Positions 7,508-16,831 of a DNA stretch of 64,000 bases are shown here, one piece after another. A model generated the notes under the pieces. It saw nothing but the letters and a program-made list of their open reading frames with translations. It had not been told where the DNA came from and ran no database searches. Position 1 is the stretch's first letter. Every line of letters begins with the position of its first letter. The DNA is from a bacterium (GTDB lineage: Bacteria; Bacteroidota; Ignavibacteria; Ignavibacteriales; Ignavibacteriaceae): the NCBI GenBank assembly GCA_016716565.1, contig JADJWC010000001.1:124001-188000 (forward strand). Direction: 5' to 3'. Both the position numbers and the translations under genes were made by a program.

Positions 7508-9367
7508 TTACAAAACCTGATTCAATCTGAAATTTAATCTTACTGTCATTCCCGGCTCAAAAACTCTGCTGCCTGATGCAAATGGATCTCTTAAATAAGA
7601 AAGATGCTGGTAGTAAAGTGCATTGGTGATATTCTCAACTTCCAGCGATATGAGAAACGTATTTGCATTATAAGCCGCACCGATATCAATTCTGTTCCAC
7701 GCAGGAGTAGTTGATTCATTCAACGCTTCATCAACTCTTAGCTGAGCATCGTTGTAAGTGTGCTTCAGGTAAATGAAAGTGTTGTAAAACGACGGCGAAG
7801 TCAGACTTGTTGAAACACTCAGCGGCTGAATTTCAGAAAGCGGTGAATCGTTGGTCGTGTTCTGTGCATAAGTGTACGACGCATTCGTCCTGATAAACTT
7901 CCATTCGAGTCCAAAATTTAATCCCAGCATATATGCATTCACATTTTCATAAGTCGTGTACGGTTTCATCCCGACAGATGTGTTAGTCAGATTCACATAA
8001 TTCCAAACTTGTGTTGCAAACACTTCAAGTCTTATTCGCTGGTAATTCACAGAACCTCTTACTGTCCCCCTCATCGGTTGATTAAGTGTTGGATTCCCCG
8101 ACCAGTTCGGATTCGTCATCGGTCGTTGAACAGCGATGAACAAATATTCAGTCTCCGGAGCTTCGGATGCGGTTTCAATGATTGCACCCGTCCCCCAATC
8201 ATCACTTAGAGAAGTTGAATAGTTTGCGCTCAATCCGAAAACAGGGAACCATCTGTTGCTCTCGGCATCAGGATATAAAGATTTATAAAAATCCAGCCTA
8301 TCTTCTTCGCCAATACTCTGATAAGAAACTCCCGCCTTACCCGAGAAAGTAAACTTGTCAAAGTTCAATGATTTGTTAAGCGCCCCATAAAAAGTATTCA
8401 CATCGGGCATCATATTATTTGTTAAGGTCATCGTTGGCATAACCATTGTATTATCAAGATTCCAGTTGCGGAAATAAACATCATAAAAATTTCCGACTGC
8501 ACCGATCGTTAAATTTTTCCCGAAACTTTCCATAAACATTGTCGATTGCCGTAGATCATTATCCATCACGTGTCGGGTATAGTTAAAATAAACTTTATTC
8601 TCATTATAACTTAAATGTGTGCTGATAACTTTGTTGTCTCTCTCATCCATTTTAAGATAGGGGAAAGAAACATTTTCGGTATAAGTGAAAGTTGCTCCAT
8701 ATTTCCAGAGAGAAGATGCACCGTTGAATGTTGCTTCTGCGAGTTTGTATCCGAAATTATCCTTGTAACTATAAAGGTCTTTAAAGGTTCTTCCATCGGC
8801 ATCTTCATAGGGAAGACCCGTCGAATATCTTACAGATAGTCTTTGGTTAAAACCTTCGGCCGAAAGAGAGCCGTCAAAACTTTGTGATGATGCAGATGAT
8901 CCAGATAATCCTGCCTTTAGTGAAATCGGTTCAAGAGGAACTGCCCTGTGAAATGAAACTTTTCCGCCAAGTCCGCTTTGAATATCTCCTGCTGTTTTAT
9001 TGAGTTCGAGTGATTCGAGTTCCAGCGGATTGACACGCGAAAGAGGGGAATCCATCCTGTTAGGACAAGCGCAATGATAGCGTTCGCCATCAACAACAAC
9101 GGACACATCGCCTTTCTTAAATCCATCAGCATAAGTATCCTGTGCAAAGAAAACTCCTTTTCGAATAAGGTTGAATCCATTTCTGTTCAGAAGGGAAGAG
9201 AGATTATCTTTTTCAACCGGTGTTTGATAGTTGCCAAGACTGAGTTTTTGAGAAGTGATTTCAACTGGTTCGAGCCAGTAAATTTTCAGACTATCATTCC
9301 ACTGGGCCTGTGTACTTCCGATTAATATTAATAAATAAACGAAAAGAGTTGATATTTTTATTTCCAT
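7508..9367 (-). CDS. TonB-dependent receptor with OprC/NosA-like copper motifs
   Basis: A 619-residue outer-membrane receptor with signal peptide, N-terminal plug (about residues 30-150) and 22-strand-type barrel ending NFRLNQVL. The plug carries HCACPNRMDSP, which matches the CxxxM copper motif (C101, M105) described for Pseudomonas OprC. An HxM motif is present in the barrel (H266-V-M268, within YTRHVMDND), as in OprC. I therefore predict uptake of copper or a copper complex; the pairing of the two motifs is what I see, the ligand is inference. It is smaller than most carbohydrate receptors and lacks a CarboxypepD_reg domain. It is a single gene with no metal regulator next to it. Confidence 0.82.
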   Translation of the reverse strand: MEIKISTLFVYLLILIGSTQAQWNDSLKIYWLEPVEITSQKLSLGNYQTPVEKDNLSSLLNRNGFNLIRKGVFFAQDTYADGFKKGDVSVVVDGERYHCACPNRMDSPLSRVNPLELESLELNKTAGDIQSGLGGKVSFHRAVPLEPISLKAGLSGSSASSQSFDGSLSAEGFNQRLSVRYSTGLPYEDADGRTFKDLYSYKDNFGYKLAEATFNGASSLWKYGATFTYTENVSFPYLKMDERDNKVISTHLSYNENKVYFNYTRHVMDNDLRQSTMFMESFGKNLTIGAVGNFYDVYFRNWNLDNTMVMPTMTLTNNMMPDVNTFYGALNKSLNFDKFTFSGKAGVSYQSIGEEDRLDFYKSLYPDAESNRWFPVFGLSANYSTSLSDDWGTGAIIETASEAPETEYLFIAVQRPMTNPNWSGNPTLNQPMRGTVRGSVNYQRIRLEVFATQVWNYVNLTNTSVGMKPYTTYENVNAYMLGLNFGLEWKFIRTNASYTYAQNTTNDSPLSEIQPLSVSTSLTSPSFYNTFIYLKHTYNDAQLRVDEALNESTTPAWNRIDIGAAYNANTFLISLEVENITNALYYQHLSYLRDPFASGSRVFEPGMTVRLNFRLNQVL

Positions 9368-9624
9368 TTGTCATAATCCTTTTGCTGTTTTTTCGAAATG
9401 TAAATAAAATTATAATCAGATAAAATAGTCTGAATATCAATATTTGCACAGTAACAACATTACGCTTGCTAAAAAGTAAGGGGATTAGATTTAAGTTGGA
9501 TTCGGATTTATCAGCAAAAATCCTGTTGGTTGAATCTGACACTCTTTCATCTTCCGACGGATATTTCCTAAGAATCCTTATAAGTTTTCAAAAAATATTA
9601 TCTTGCCGGTAAAAAATTTTGGCG

Positions 9625-10329
9625 ATGAGCAACAAATTTAAAATCAGAAGCGAAAGCCCGTCACGGCTCGAGAATTTCAGCGATGCAGTGTTCGCTTTCT
9701 CCATTACACTGCTGATGATTTCTCTCGAAGTTCCAAAAACCTTTTCAAGAATATTAGAACTGACGGATGAACTTATCGCATTCGCAATTACGATTATTCC
9801 ATTGTTCCTGATCTGGCAGCAGCACCGATTATTCTTCAGAAGATATGGACTTGATGACAGAACAATTCTTGTATGGAACACATCTCTACTTTTTATAGTT
9901 CTGATTTTTATTTTTCCACTAAAGTTTCTTTCGTTGTTTCTGATACGATTTTTCAGTTATGTTTTCTTCGGAACAGAAAATGTTTTCAATACAATGATTG
10001 AAGGGATACAGGTCCCGTGGCTGATGGTTTATTACGGAATCGGTGTGCTGGGAATTTTATTTATCTTTTCACGTTTTTACAAGCATGTATTCAGCATGAG
10101 AGAAAATCTTGGATTGAATACTTACGAAACAAACCTTACTCATTATTACAAAAGATTATTTACGCACCTTTGTTTCATACCGGTCATTTCAATCTGTTTT
10201 GTACTTGTTTTTATGACTGTGAATGTTACGGTTGCAAGCATACTATCTGGCGTACTTTATTCTCTTACCGGAATTGTATTTGTTGTAAACCAGCGGTGGC
10301 TTAAAAAAATCGAGAGACGAGTTAGTTGA
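9625..10329 (+). CDS. TMEM175/DUF1211-family potassium channel-like membrane protein
   Basis: A 234-residue integral membrane protein. The first helix carries RLENFSDAVFAFSITLLMIS, the FSD signature (F18-S19-D20) that lines the pore in TMEM175 potassium channels. Further hydrophobic helices follow, including IPLFLIWQQHRLFFRR. A single six-helix unit would assemble as a tetramer in bacteria. A TTG six bases upstream (9619) is an alternative start; the ATG at 9625 is preferred. Flanking genes on the opposite strand are unrelated. Confidence 0.85.
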   Translation: MSNKFKIRSESPSRLENFSDAVFAFSITLLMISLEVPKTFSRILELTDELIAFAITIIPLFLIWQQHRLFFRRYGLDDRTILVWNTSLLFIVLIFIFPLKFLSLFLIRFFSYVFFGTENVFNTMIEGIQVPWLMVYYGIGVLGILFIFSRFYKHVFSMRENLGLNTYETNLTHYYKRLFTHLCFIPVISICFVLVFMTVNVTVASILSGVLYSLTGIVFVVNQRWLKKIERRVS

Positions 10330-10417
10330 TTCCTCGTCTCATTTCGGATACTTGCCGATAAAAGGAATGAGGAAAATTCTTATGCAGAAGTAAGAAAAAC
10401 TTAAGAGATAATAACAT

Positions 10418-12232
10418 TCAAAGATTTTTTAACCATGTTTCTCTCAATTTTAATTGATCTTCGGTTGGATTTTCCATCTCTTCAAAAATGTGTCGATCCA
10501 TTTTTTGTTGAAGGGGAACTCTTATTACAACTTCCTCTTCTCCTCGCTGAACGGTGATGTCCACTATGTTGCCGGTTTTCATTTGATTAATGCTGGTAAA
10601 TATTTGTTTAGCTGTTTCCATACTTACAACCGTTTCCATAACTTTAACTGGAACATCACCTTCCTTCAAACCAGCTTCCAAACAGACATCACTCAATCCG
10701 ACAACTATAAATTGCTGCTTATCATTCATTCCCATCTGTACGCCCAGAGACGGACTTGTGTCCTGCGATGGTCTCTCTTCTATATAATTAAATCCGAGCT
10801 TTGTCATGTATTCATCAAAAGGTAATGGCTGAATTCCTTTGATGTAATCATCTATAAATTGCCCGATTTCAGGATAAGTCATATCAATAAAAATATTGAA
10901 GAACTCATATTCCGGGAATGGATTATCTTTGCCGTAGAGATTCAATAATTCCAAATAGAATTCTCTTAATCCTTTCTTTCCGCCGGAAAGTTCAAGAAGT
11001 CTAATATCCAGCATTGCTGCAGTGGCAGCCCCCTTGTTGTAGAAATTAATAAACTGCATTGTGATAACTTCATCGTAAACCTGTTTGCTGAGCTCGGTTA
11101 AGCTGATATCTTGTTTGAATTTTTCGTTTGTTGTCAGCTTTTTAGATAGTCTTTTGAGATACTCATCAACCGATATAATTCCGCCGCGAAGCTGCATTAT
11201 ATCCGAAGCCCATTCTGTTACTCCCTCATACAACCAGGTATGTTGTGAAGCAGTAGGCACCTCAAAATTGAACGGCTGCAGTACATCGCTGTGAAGGTTT
11301 AACGGACTTAAAATATGAAGAAATTCATGTGCTATGTCATCCTGCACTTCCTGAAACATTCCTTTTGCAGCAGGAAAAACAAATAGAGAACTGTATGAGT
11401 GCTCAAGAGCTCCGGCGCCGGCAAACCCGACCTCCATAAAAGATTTCATATCCAAAAAGCACATTAAAAAATTATAATTTGAAACAGGAGCATAACCAAT
11501 AAATTCTGATGAGGATTGAAGAATCTCTTCTGCAGCTTTCAGTATTTTTTCAGCACTGTACAAAGTGTCCGGCGAGTAAACATATACTCCGACCTTTATA
11601 CCGTTTACAGTTGTACCGGCTGTTGTTAGTTCACCTAAAAGAAATGGAGAGTCAACCAGGTAGTCATAGCTTTCTGCTGTGTAGTAGTTGTCAATCAAGG
11701 GAAGCGAGGTCCCGATTTTCCAGTCCTTCGGATAAAATAATTTTAACTTTACCGGAATAGTCTGAAGTCCCTCAAAGTATCCCAGCGTCGCAAATGTATT
11801 AAGTACAATAAACTTATCAGAAATCCCGGTGCCTGCCATAGGTATAACATACTCCCTTTCAACTTCTGCATCGAAAGTATCTTCAACATCATAATCGATC
11901 CGGTGGAGTTTGTCGGGATAGGATATCTTCCAGCAATTTATGGAAATCTTTTCGGTCGGAAGCTCAGTTCCATCTTTATCATAAGCGTTGAAAGAGGTAA
12001 CGAATCTTCCGAAGTTCAGGTTAGAATATGTTCCCGGAACAGTTGCCGGAAGATTGTAAATATTGTTTTCTTTGCCCAGACCTTCGGTAAAGACTGTTAC
12101 ATGGAAAAGATCGTCCTCGTAGTTTAATACATTAATTTCATATGTAACTCCTGGCATACCAGATTGCGCAAAAAATGCAGCACTGCTGGAAATCAAATAA
12201 ACCAATGTTGTCAGGTGTAATATCTGTTTCAT
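10418..12232 (-). CDS. M61-family (glycyl aminopeptidase) metallopeptidase with PDZ domain, exported
   Basis: A protein of about 604 residues with a signal peptide (MKQILHLTTLVYLISSSAAFFAQ), an N-terminal beta domain, and a thermolysin-like core. The zinc motif is HEFLH (H302, E303, H306) within DDIAHEFLHILSPLN, followed by the Glu-bearing helix WLYEGVTEWASD. A C-terminal PDZ domain covers roughly residues 490-580 (GLKEGDVPVKVMETVV, then IVDITVQRGEEEVVIRVP). This order matches peptidase family M61. An in-frame ATG at 12244 is possible, but the ATG at 12232 has a GGGG stretch in Shine-Dalgarno position and yields the better signal peptide. Monocistronic. Confidence 0.88.
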   Translation of the reverse strand: MKQILHLTTLVYLISSSAAFFAQSGMPGVTYEINVLNYEDDLFHVTVFTEGLGKENNIYNLPATVPGTYSNLNFGRFVTSFNAYDKDGTELPTEKISINCWKISYPDKLHRIDYDVEDTFDAEVEREYVIPMAGTGISDKFIVLNTFATLGYFEGLQTIPVKLKLFYPKDWKIGTSLPLIDNYYTAESYDYLVDSPFLLGELTTAGTTVNGIKVGVYVYSPDTLYSAEKILKAAEEILQSSSEFIGYAPVSNYNFLMCFLDMKSFMEVGFAGAGALEHSYSSLFVFPAAKGMFQEVQDDIAHEFLHILSPLNLHSDVLQPFNFEVPTASQHTWLYEGVTEWASDIMQLRGGIISVDEYLKRLSKKLTTNEKFKQDISLTELSKQVYDEVITMQFINFYNKGAATAAMLDIRLLELSGGKKGLREFYLELLNLYGKDNPFPEYEFFNIFIDMTYPEIGQFIDDYIKGIQPLPFDEYMTKLGFNYIEERPSQDTSPSLGVQMGMNDKQQFIVVGLSDVCLEAGLKEGDVPVKVMETVVSMETAKQIFTSINQMKTGNIVDITVQRGEEEVVIRVPLQQKMDRHIFEEMENPTEDQLKLRETWLKNL

Positions 12233-12486
12233 AGAAAACCCCATAATTGTTTTTAAGCTAATGCAATTTTAATAATGTAACTAGTTTTAAAACGGATATT
12301 TTTGATGAGAGGGAAATTATTCTGATTAACCATCAACAGATGAAGGATGAAATACCAATGCTGCTGTTCTTAACTAAACGTGACGGAAGTTTGGTTAGTT
12401 TTTTGTGTCATCCCGATTGGATTTTCAAAAATCATTATCTTACCAAATAAAATTCTTTTCTCTACTTAAAAGTTTCAAGGTGATCT

Positions 12487-13437
12487 ATGAAAACCAGTAT
12501 TGTAATTCTCTTCACATTAATAGTAAGCTTAAACATATTCGCACAATTCCCCGACAGCTTCACAGATGGAAAATATTATGAAGTAAACGGAGCAAAACTC
12601 TGGGCACTCAGTTTTGGTGAAGGTGATCCATTATTTTTTATCGCGGGCGGTCCGGGCAATACACATTACGGATTAAGACATTTCGATTCACTTTCAACAA
12701 CAAACACTTTGGTTTATTACGATGCTTTCGGAAGAGGGAAATCCGATACTGCAAAATTTGTTACGGAGTATACTCTGGAAAGAGATATTGAAGACCTTGA
12801 GGGATTGCGAGTTGCAATGGGTTTCGATAAAATAAATATTCTTGGACACTCTTACGGCGGAGTTGTTGCACAGGGTTACGCAATTAAATATCCGCAGAAT
12901 GTTTCTCATCTTATAATCGCAAATTCATTCCACAGTTATTTAATGTGGCAGGAGAACTGCGACAATTCAAACCACGAGATAAAAACAAACTATCCTGAAG
13001 TATGGGAAGAGCTGATGAGAATAAGAGAGCAAGGTGCCGTTTCTAGCGATCCAATTCACCAGGAAATATACGGACGCGTACCTTACGGATTTTTGTATGC
13101 ATACAATCCCGAAAACTTTAAACCAAGCGGAAGAAAGCCTTATCCGAATCCTTTGAATGCAAAATTGTATTACCAGATGGTCGGCAGGGATGGCGACTTT
13201 GAACTCACAAGCGATATCGGGACATTTGATTACAGGAAACAGTTAAAAGATCTGAAGATGCCGATACTGATTTACGGCGGACGTTACGACCGTGTTGCTG
13301 TTCCGCGAATGATGGTTGAATATAAAATGTACTGCCCGCAAGCTGAGTTTGTTATGTTTGAAAAAAGCGGACACAACCCGCAGGTGGAAGAACCATCCAA
13401 ACTTTTTACAGTTATACGGAATTTTCTAAACAAATAA
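12487..13437 (+). CDS. Exported alpha/beta hydrolase, proline iminopeptidase-like (S33)
   Basis: A 316-residue hydrolase. A signal peptide (residues 1-20, ending NIFAQ) is followed by the alpha/beta core: oxyanion-hole FIAGGPGNTHYG, nucleophile elbow GHSYGG with S122, acid D268 in GGRYDRVAVP, and H296 in KSGHNPQVEEP. GGPG is characteristic of family S33 peptidases, which release N-terminal proline from peptides. A decayed copy of the C-terminal part of a close relative is present at 18868-18938. Monocistronic. Confidence 0.87.
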   Translation: MKTSIVILFTLIVSLNIFAQFPDSFTDGKYYEVNGAKLWALSFGEGDPLFFIAGGPGNTHYGLRHFDSLSTTNTLVYYDAFGRGKSDTAKFVTEYTLERDIEDLEGLRVAMGFDKINILGHSYGGVVAQGYAIKYPQNVSHLIIANSFHSYLMWQENCDNSNHEIKTNYPEVWEELMRIREQGAVSSDPIHQEIYGRVPYGFLYAYNPENFKPSGRKPYPNPLNAKLYYQMVGRDGDFELTSDIGTFDYRKQLKDLKMPILIYGGRYDRVAVPRMMVEYKMYCPQAEFVMFEKSGHNPQVEEPSKLFTVIRNFLNK

Positions 13438-13643
13438 ATTTATATGTGCTTGTCCTTGCGGCGAAGTCCAAAAGACGAGCCCGGAATCTGAGGCTGCTAT
13501 AACTGCAACTTCACCGTAAAGTAATTTTCTCTATTCTCCCTCTATCCACAAAAACTTTTACAATACACTGACATAATTCTGACAGCTCAACGCATCTTTA
13601 TATGTACTATTAAAGTGAAAAGAATATCACATGAGGAAGAAAA

Positions 13644-14294
13644 ATGAAAAAACTATTCTTGCTTTCTATAAATAAAATATTTAGTAAAAACTCCCGTAAT
13701 GAAGGCGGGATGAGCAATGAGAGTATTTCAGATTTGTTGAACAGGTTAAAAAGATATAACCGCCAGACTCAAAAATTTAAAATCGATTTGTTATCAATAC
13801 CTCATGCATTACAAATGGTATTGCGACTTTTTCCTCATAAATACTGTAAAAATCAGATTTTAAAAGAGAAGTCGCTGCGTGCTTTTGTAACCACGATAAT
13901 ACCAGAAGCTGATGAGGATGATAAATTTCTTGTAAAGATGTATGAAGATAATTTTTACCCATTTCATACTTATTGTGGTTATTTCATTTTCGATTTAAAC
14001 AAGCGTGCTAAAAAAATTTTTGGTGTTGGGAATTTTTATTCTCTCTCTCTGGAGGAGAGAACCACAGTAATACAATCTGCTTTATCCGGAAGAGAACTTA
14101 CGGCCCGTTTATATAAAGGAGCTATTCTAATGGCTCAGGTCGCATTTTATGGAGCCGTTTATAATGAAGAAAAAGGCTGCAAATTAATTGATTTCCCCGG
14201 AAGAAATAATGGATATGAAAAAAGAGAAATCACATATCCATTCGGACAAAGTTTTTTCCGCAACGAACTTTCCTTTGATGGTCATCCATGGTAA
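13644..14294 (+). CDS. Small subunit-like partner of a GMC oxidoreductase (gluconate 2-dehydrogenase subunit 3-like)
   Basis: A 216-residue helical protein without a clear signal peptide. It lies 24 bp before a GMC oxidoreductase gene and ends with RNELSFDGHPW, an ending often seen in such partner subunits. The middle (LRAFVTTIIPEADEDD, then SLSLEERTTVIQSALSG) fits the gluconate 2-dehydrogenase subunit 3-like pattern. Its likely role is to bind or stabilise the flavoprotein; this is inferred from position as well as sequence. GAGGAAG precedes the ATG at good spacing. The operon continues with the two next genes. Confidence 0.65.
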   Translation: MKKLFLLSINKIFSKNSRNEGGMSNESISDLLNRLKRYNRQTQKFKIDLLSIPHALQMVLRLFPHKYCKNQILKEKSLRAFVTTIIPEADEDDKFLVKMYEDNFYPFHTYCGYFIFDLNKRAKKIFGVGNFYSLSLEERTTVIQSALSGRELTARLYKGAILMAQVAFYGAVYNEEKGCKLIDFPGRNNGYEKREITYPFGQSFFRNELSFDGHPW

Positions 14295-14318
14295 AAAGAA
14301 ATATAAAAGGAGACTAAA

Positions 14319-15845
14319 ATGAAAACTTTAAAGACAGAAGTGTTGATTATCGGGAGTGGATTTGGTGCCGCTCCATCGGCTCTACACTTTTCCGAAAGAG
14401 GATATGATGTTTTAATGATTGAAAAGGGCAATAACATCGTGCCCGAAAAAGATTTTAAGCAAACAATGGATCCCAAATACCTCCTTAAATACATTAAAAG
14501 TATAAAAGGTGATGGAGTACAATTTACTTTCGCTGAAGGATTGGGCGGGGGTTCCGGTTTTTATGAAATGGTTTCATTCAGAGCTCCCTCGATTGCTTTC
14601 GATCTTAAAGATGAAAAGGGAAATAAACTATGGCCATCCGGAATAACAAGAAAAATTCTCGATCCTTACTATGAAATCTCGGAAAGAAATATGAATGTTC
14701 ATCAGATAGCCAAGGAAGAGGTTCCTAAAAATGGTGTGGTGTTCTGCAAACTGATGCATACTCTCGGCTATTCAGTTGATCGGGTTAATTATTCGGTTAA
14801 AAATTGCAGGGGTGCCAGTTATTGTGTTGCCGGGTGTTCGTTTGGTTCAAAACAGAATTTGATTACTACATATTTCCGAAAAGCCGAAAGTCACGGACTC
14901 AGATCACTGACAAATATTCAGGCAGAACAAATCATACCCTTAAATACAAATGGACATCTGTACCAGCATCCATACAGAATAGAAGATATTCCGTACCGTT
15001 ATCAGGTAAATGCTTATTCAGATACTGATAAAGAGAGTATTACTATTTTCACCAAAATATTAATTCTTGCGGCCGGCACAGTTGGTACCGCTATACTTTT
15101 AATGAAATCTAAAAAATATTTTGAGAATGCCAGCGAACATATCGGGAGAAATATTAATGTAAACGGTAGTGTAAAAACTTTGGGACTTCTTCCTCCTGAT
15201 TTTATTATGGGAGATATGTTTGTTGGTCAATCTCATCCGGGTGTTGTTAGCTATGAATTTCTGGAATCAAGAGGAATAACAATATCAACCTCTAAGCCAC
15301 TACCTGTCGATGCAGTTTCAACAGCTCACTTCAGGGTTGAAGATGATGAAAGAAATCCTTCCTGGTGGGGATCCGCACACGTTGATTTTATGAAAAATTA
15401 CAGAAGAAGAGCTTTTGTACTTTATGCTCTGGGACTTTCAACATCCTCAGCAGAGCTGATAAGAAACGGCAACGGCGGGTTCAAACCATATTTAAAGATC
15501 GATGACCGGTTCAGAGATTACTATAAAAACACTGTTGAATTACTCCATTCAATATTCAGAAGAAATGGTGCCAAGATTGTCAATCTGGACTTTATTGATG
15601 GAGAAGGAAATGAATACCACGACATTCATATCACAACGGCTCACATGACAAGCTCATGCAGAATGGCTGACAATATCGAGCAGGGTGTGGTAAACTCAAA
15701 AGGCGAAATGTTTAATTATCCCGGCCTATTTATAACGGATGGGGCAGTAATTCCATCTTCGCTTGCAGTTAATCCTTATCTGACAATCCTTGCAAATGCC
15801 GAACGAATGACAGATCTGATTGTGGAAGACTATCGCAGGAATTAA
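14319..15845 (+). CDS. GMC-family FAD oxidoreductase (cholesterol-oxidase/alcohol-dehydrogenase-like)
   Basis: A 508-residue flavoprotein. The Rossmann motif LIIGSGFGAAPSAL (G12, G14, G16) and the FAD ribose-binding Glu in MIEKGN are at the N-terminus. The mid region has the cysteine pattern NCRGASYCVAGCSFGSKQN seen in cholesterol oxidase-like GMC enzymes. The catalytic His-Asn pair is probably H442 (TAHMTSSCRM) and N485 (VNPYLTI). It would oxidise a primary or secondary alcohol of a hydrophobic substrate. It sits between its putative small subunit and an SDR (stop and start overlap by one base), suggesting a short oxidation pathway. Substrate unknown. Confidence 0.85.
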   Translation: MKTLKTEVLIIGSGFGAAPSALHFSERGYDVLMIEKGNNIVPEKDFKQTMDPKYLLKYIKSIKGDGVQFTFAEGLGGGSGFYEMVSFRAPSIAFDLKDEKGNKLWPSGITRKILDPYYEISERNMNVHQIAKEEVPKNGVVFCKLMHTLGYSVDRVNYSVKNCRGASYCVAGCSFGSKQNLITTYFRKAESHGLRSLTNIQAEQIIPLNTNGHLYQHPYRIEDIPYRYQVNAYSDTDKESITIFTKILILAAGTVGTAILLMKSKKYFENASEHIGRNINVNGSVKTLGLLPPDFIMGDMFVGQSHPGVVSYEFLESRGITISTSKPLPVDAVSTAHFRVEDDERNPSWWGSAHVDFMKNYRRRAFVLYALGLSTSSAELIRNGNGGFKPYLKIDDRFRDYYKNTVELLHSIFRRNGAKIVNLDFIDGEGNEYHDIHITTAHMTSSCRMADNIEQGVVNSKGEMFNYPGLFITDGAVIPSSLAVNPYLTILANAERMTDLIVEDYRRN

Positions 15846-16831
15846 TGATGAAAATTATGCTGACGGGGGGAACAGGATTTATTGGTAGTTACGTGCTGCG
15901 TTTTTTACTTGAAGAAGGACACCAGGTAAATGCTCTTGTAAGAAATTCTATGAAACTAAATACAGCAAACCATCCTTCATTAAAAATATTTGAGGGAAAT
16001 CTTAATAATCTAAATGCAATGAACAACTCCCTTTCAGGATGCGACGTTGTAATTCATCTTGCAGCACTGGTACGTGCTTTTACAGATAATGCAGATGAAT
16101 TTATTGATACAAATCTTAAGGGAACGGCGAACCTGCTTTTGGCTTCTAAGCAGAATAAAGTCAAGAAGTTTGTATTTGTTTCCAGTCTGTCGGCTCACTC
16201 AATAGTTCCGGATAATATCATTAATGAGGAATCTCTGCGTAATCCCGATAAATATTTTAGCAAGTATGCGGAGACAAAAGGGAAGGCTGAGGATCTTGTT
16301 ATAAAATCTAGTGAAGAAGGACTTCCGTATATAATAATTTATCCGCAAAGAATGTTTGGCATCGGTCCGCTTAATGATGCAAATGGTGCAACAAAAGCAC
16401 TTCAGCTGTATCTGAAAAATAAACTTCCATTCCTGATTGATTCGGGAAATCAATTTGCATGCTGGTCTTTTGTTGAAGATGTTGCAAGGGGAATTGTATC
16501 TGCAGCAACAAAAGATATTTTTAACCAGAAATATATCCTTGGCGGCGAGAATGAAACCCTGTTAAATGTATATAAAGTGGCGAATAAAATTTCAGGCAAA
16601 TCACACCTTAAAATAAAATTAAGGCTATCAACGGCGCTGTCCTTGGTTTCGTTTGCAGAGCGAATGGCAAAACTTCTGGGGAAAAATCCGATTATCACAA
16701 AAGAGTGGCTCAACTATGTTCTTGAAAGTCAAAAGATCTCTTCTGAAAAAGCTATAAGAGAACTGAATTATAAAATCACGGCTTTAAAAACTGCACTTGA
16801 AAAAACTATTACCTGGCTAAAGGATTTATAA
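15845..16831 (+). CDS. NAD(P)-dependent epimerase/dehydratase (extended SDR, 3-beta-HSD/HpnA-like)
   Basis: A 328-residue extended short-chain dehydrogenase. The nucleotide-binding GGTGFIGSYVLRFLLEEGH is at the very N-terminus, the DVVIHLAAL strand follows, and the active-site YAETKGKAE gives the YxxxK pair. The sequence pattern is closest to dihydroflavonol reductase/3-beta-hydroxysteroid dehydrogenase/HpnA-type members. It is translationally coupled to the GMC oxidoreductase (TAATG), so both probably act on the same alcohol or ketone. ATG at 15848 is an equally good start. Its 3' end overlaps the convergent gene by 6 bp. Confidence 0.82.
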   Translation: MMKIMLTGGTGFIGSYVLRFLLEEGHQVNALVRNSMKLNTANHPSLKIFEGNLNNLNAMNNSLSGCDVVIHLAALVRAFTDNADEFIDTNLKGTANLLLASKQNKVKKFVFVSSLSAHSIVPDNIINEESLRNPDKYFSKYAETKGKAEDLVIKSSEEGLPYIIIYPQRMFGIGPLNDANGATKALQLYLKNKLPFLIDSGNQFACWSFVEDVARGIVSAATKDIFNQKYILGGENETLLNVYKVANKISGKSHLKIKLRLSTALSLVSFAERMAKLLGKNPIITKEWLNYVLESQKISSEKAIRELNYKITALKTALEKTITWLKDL

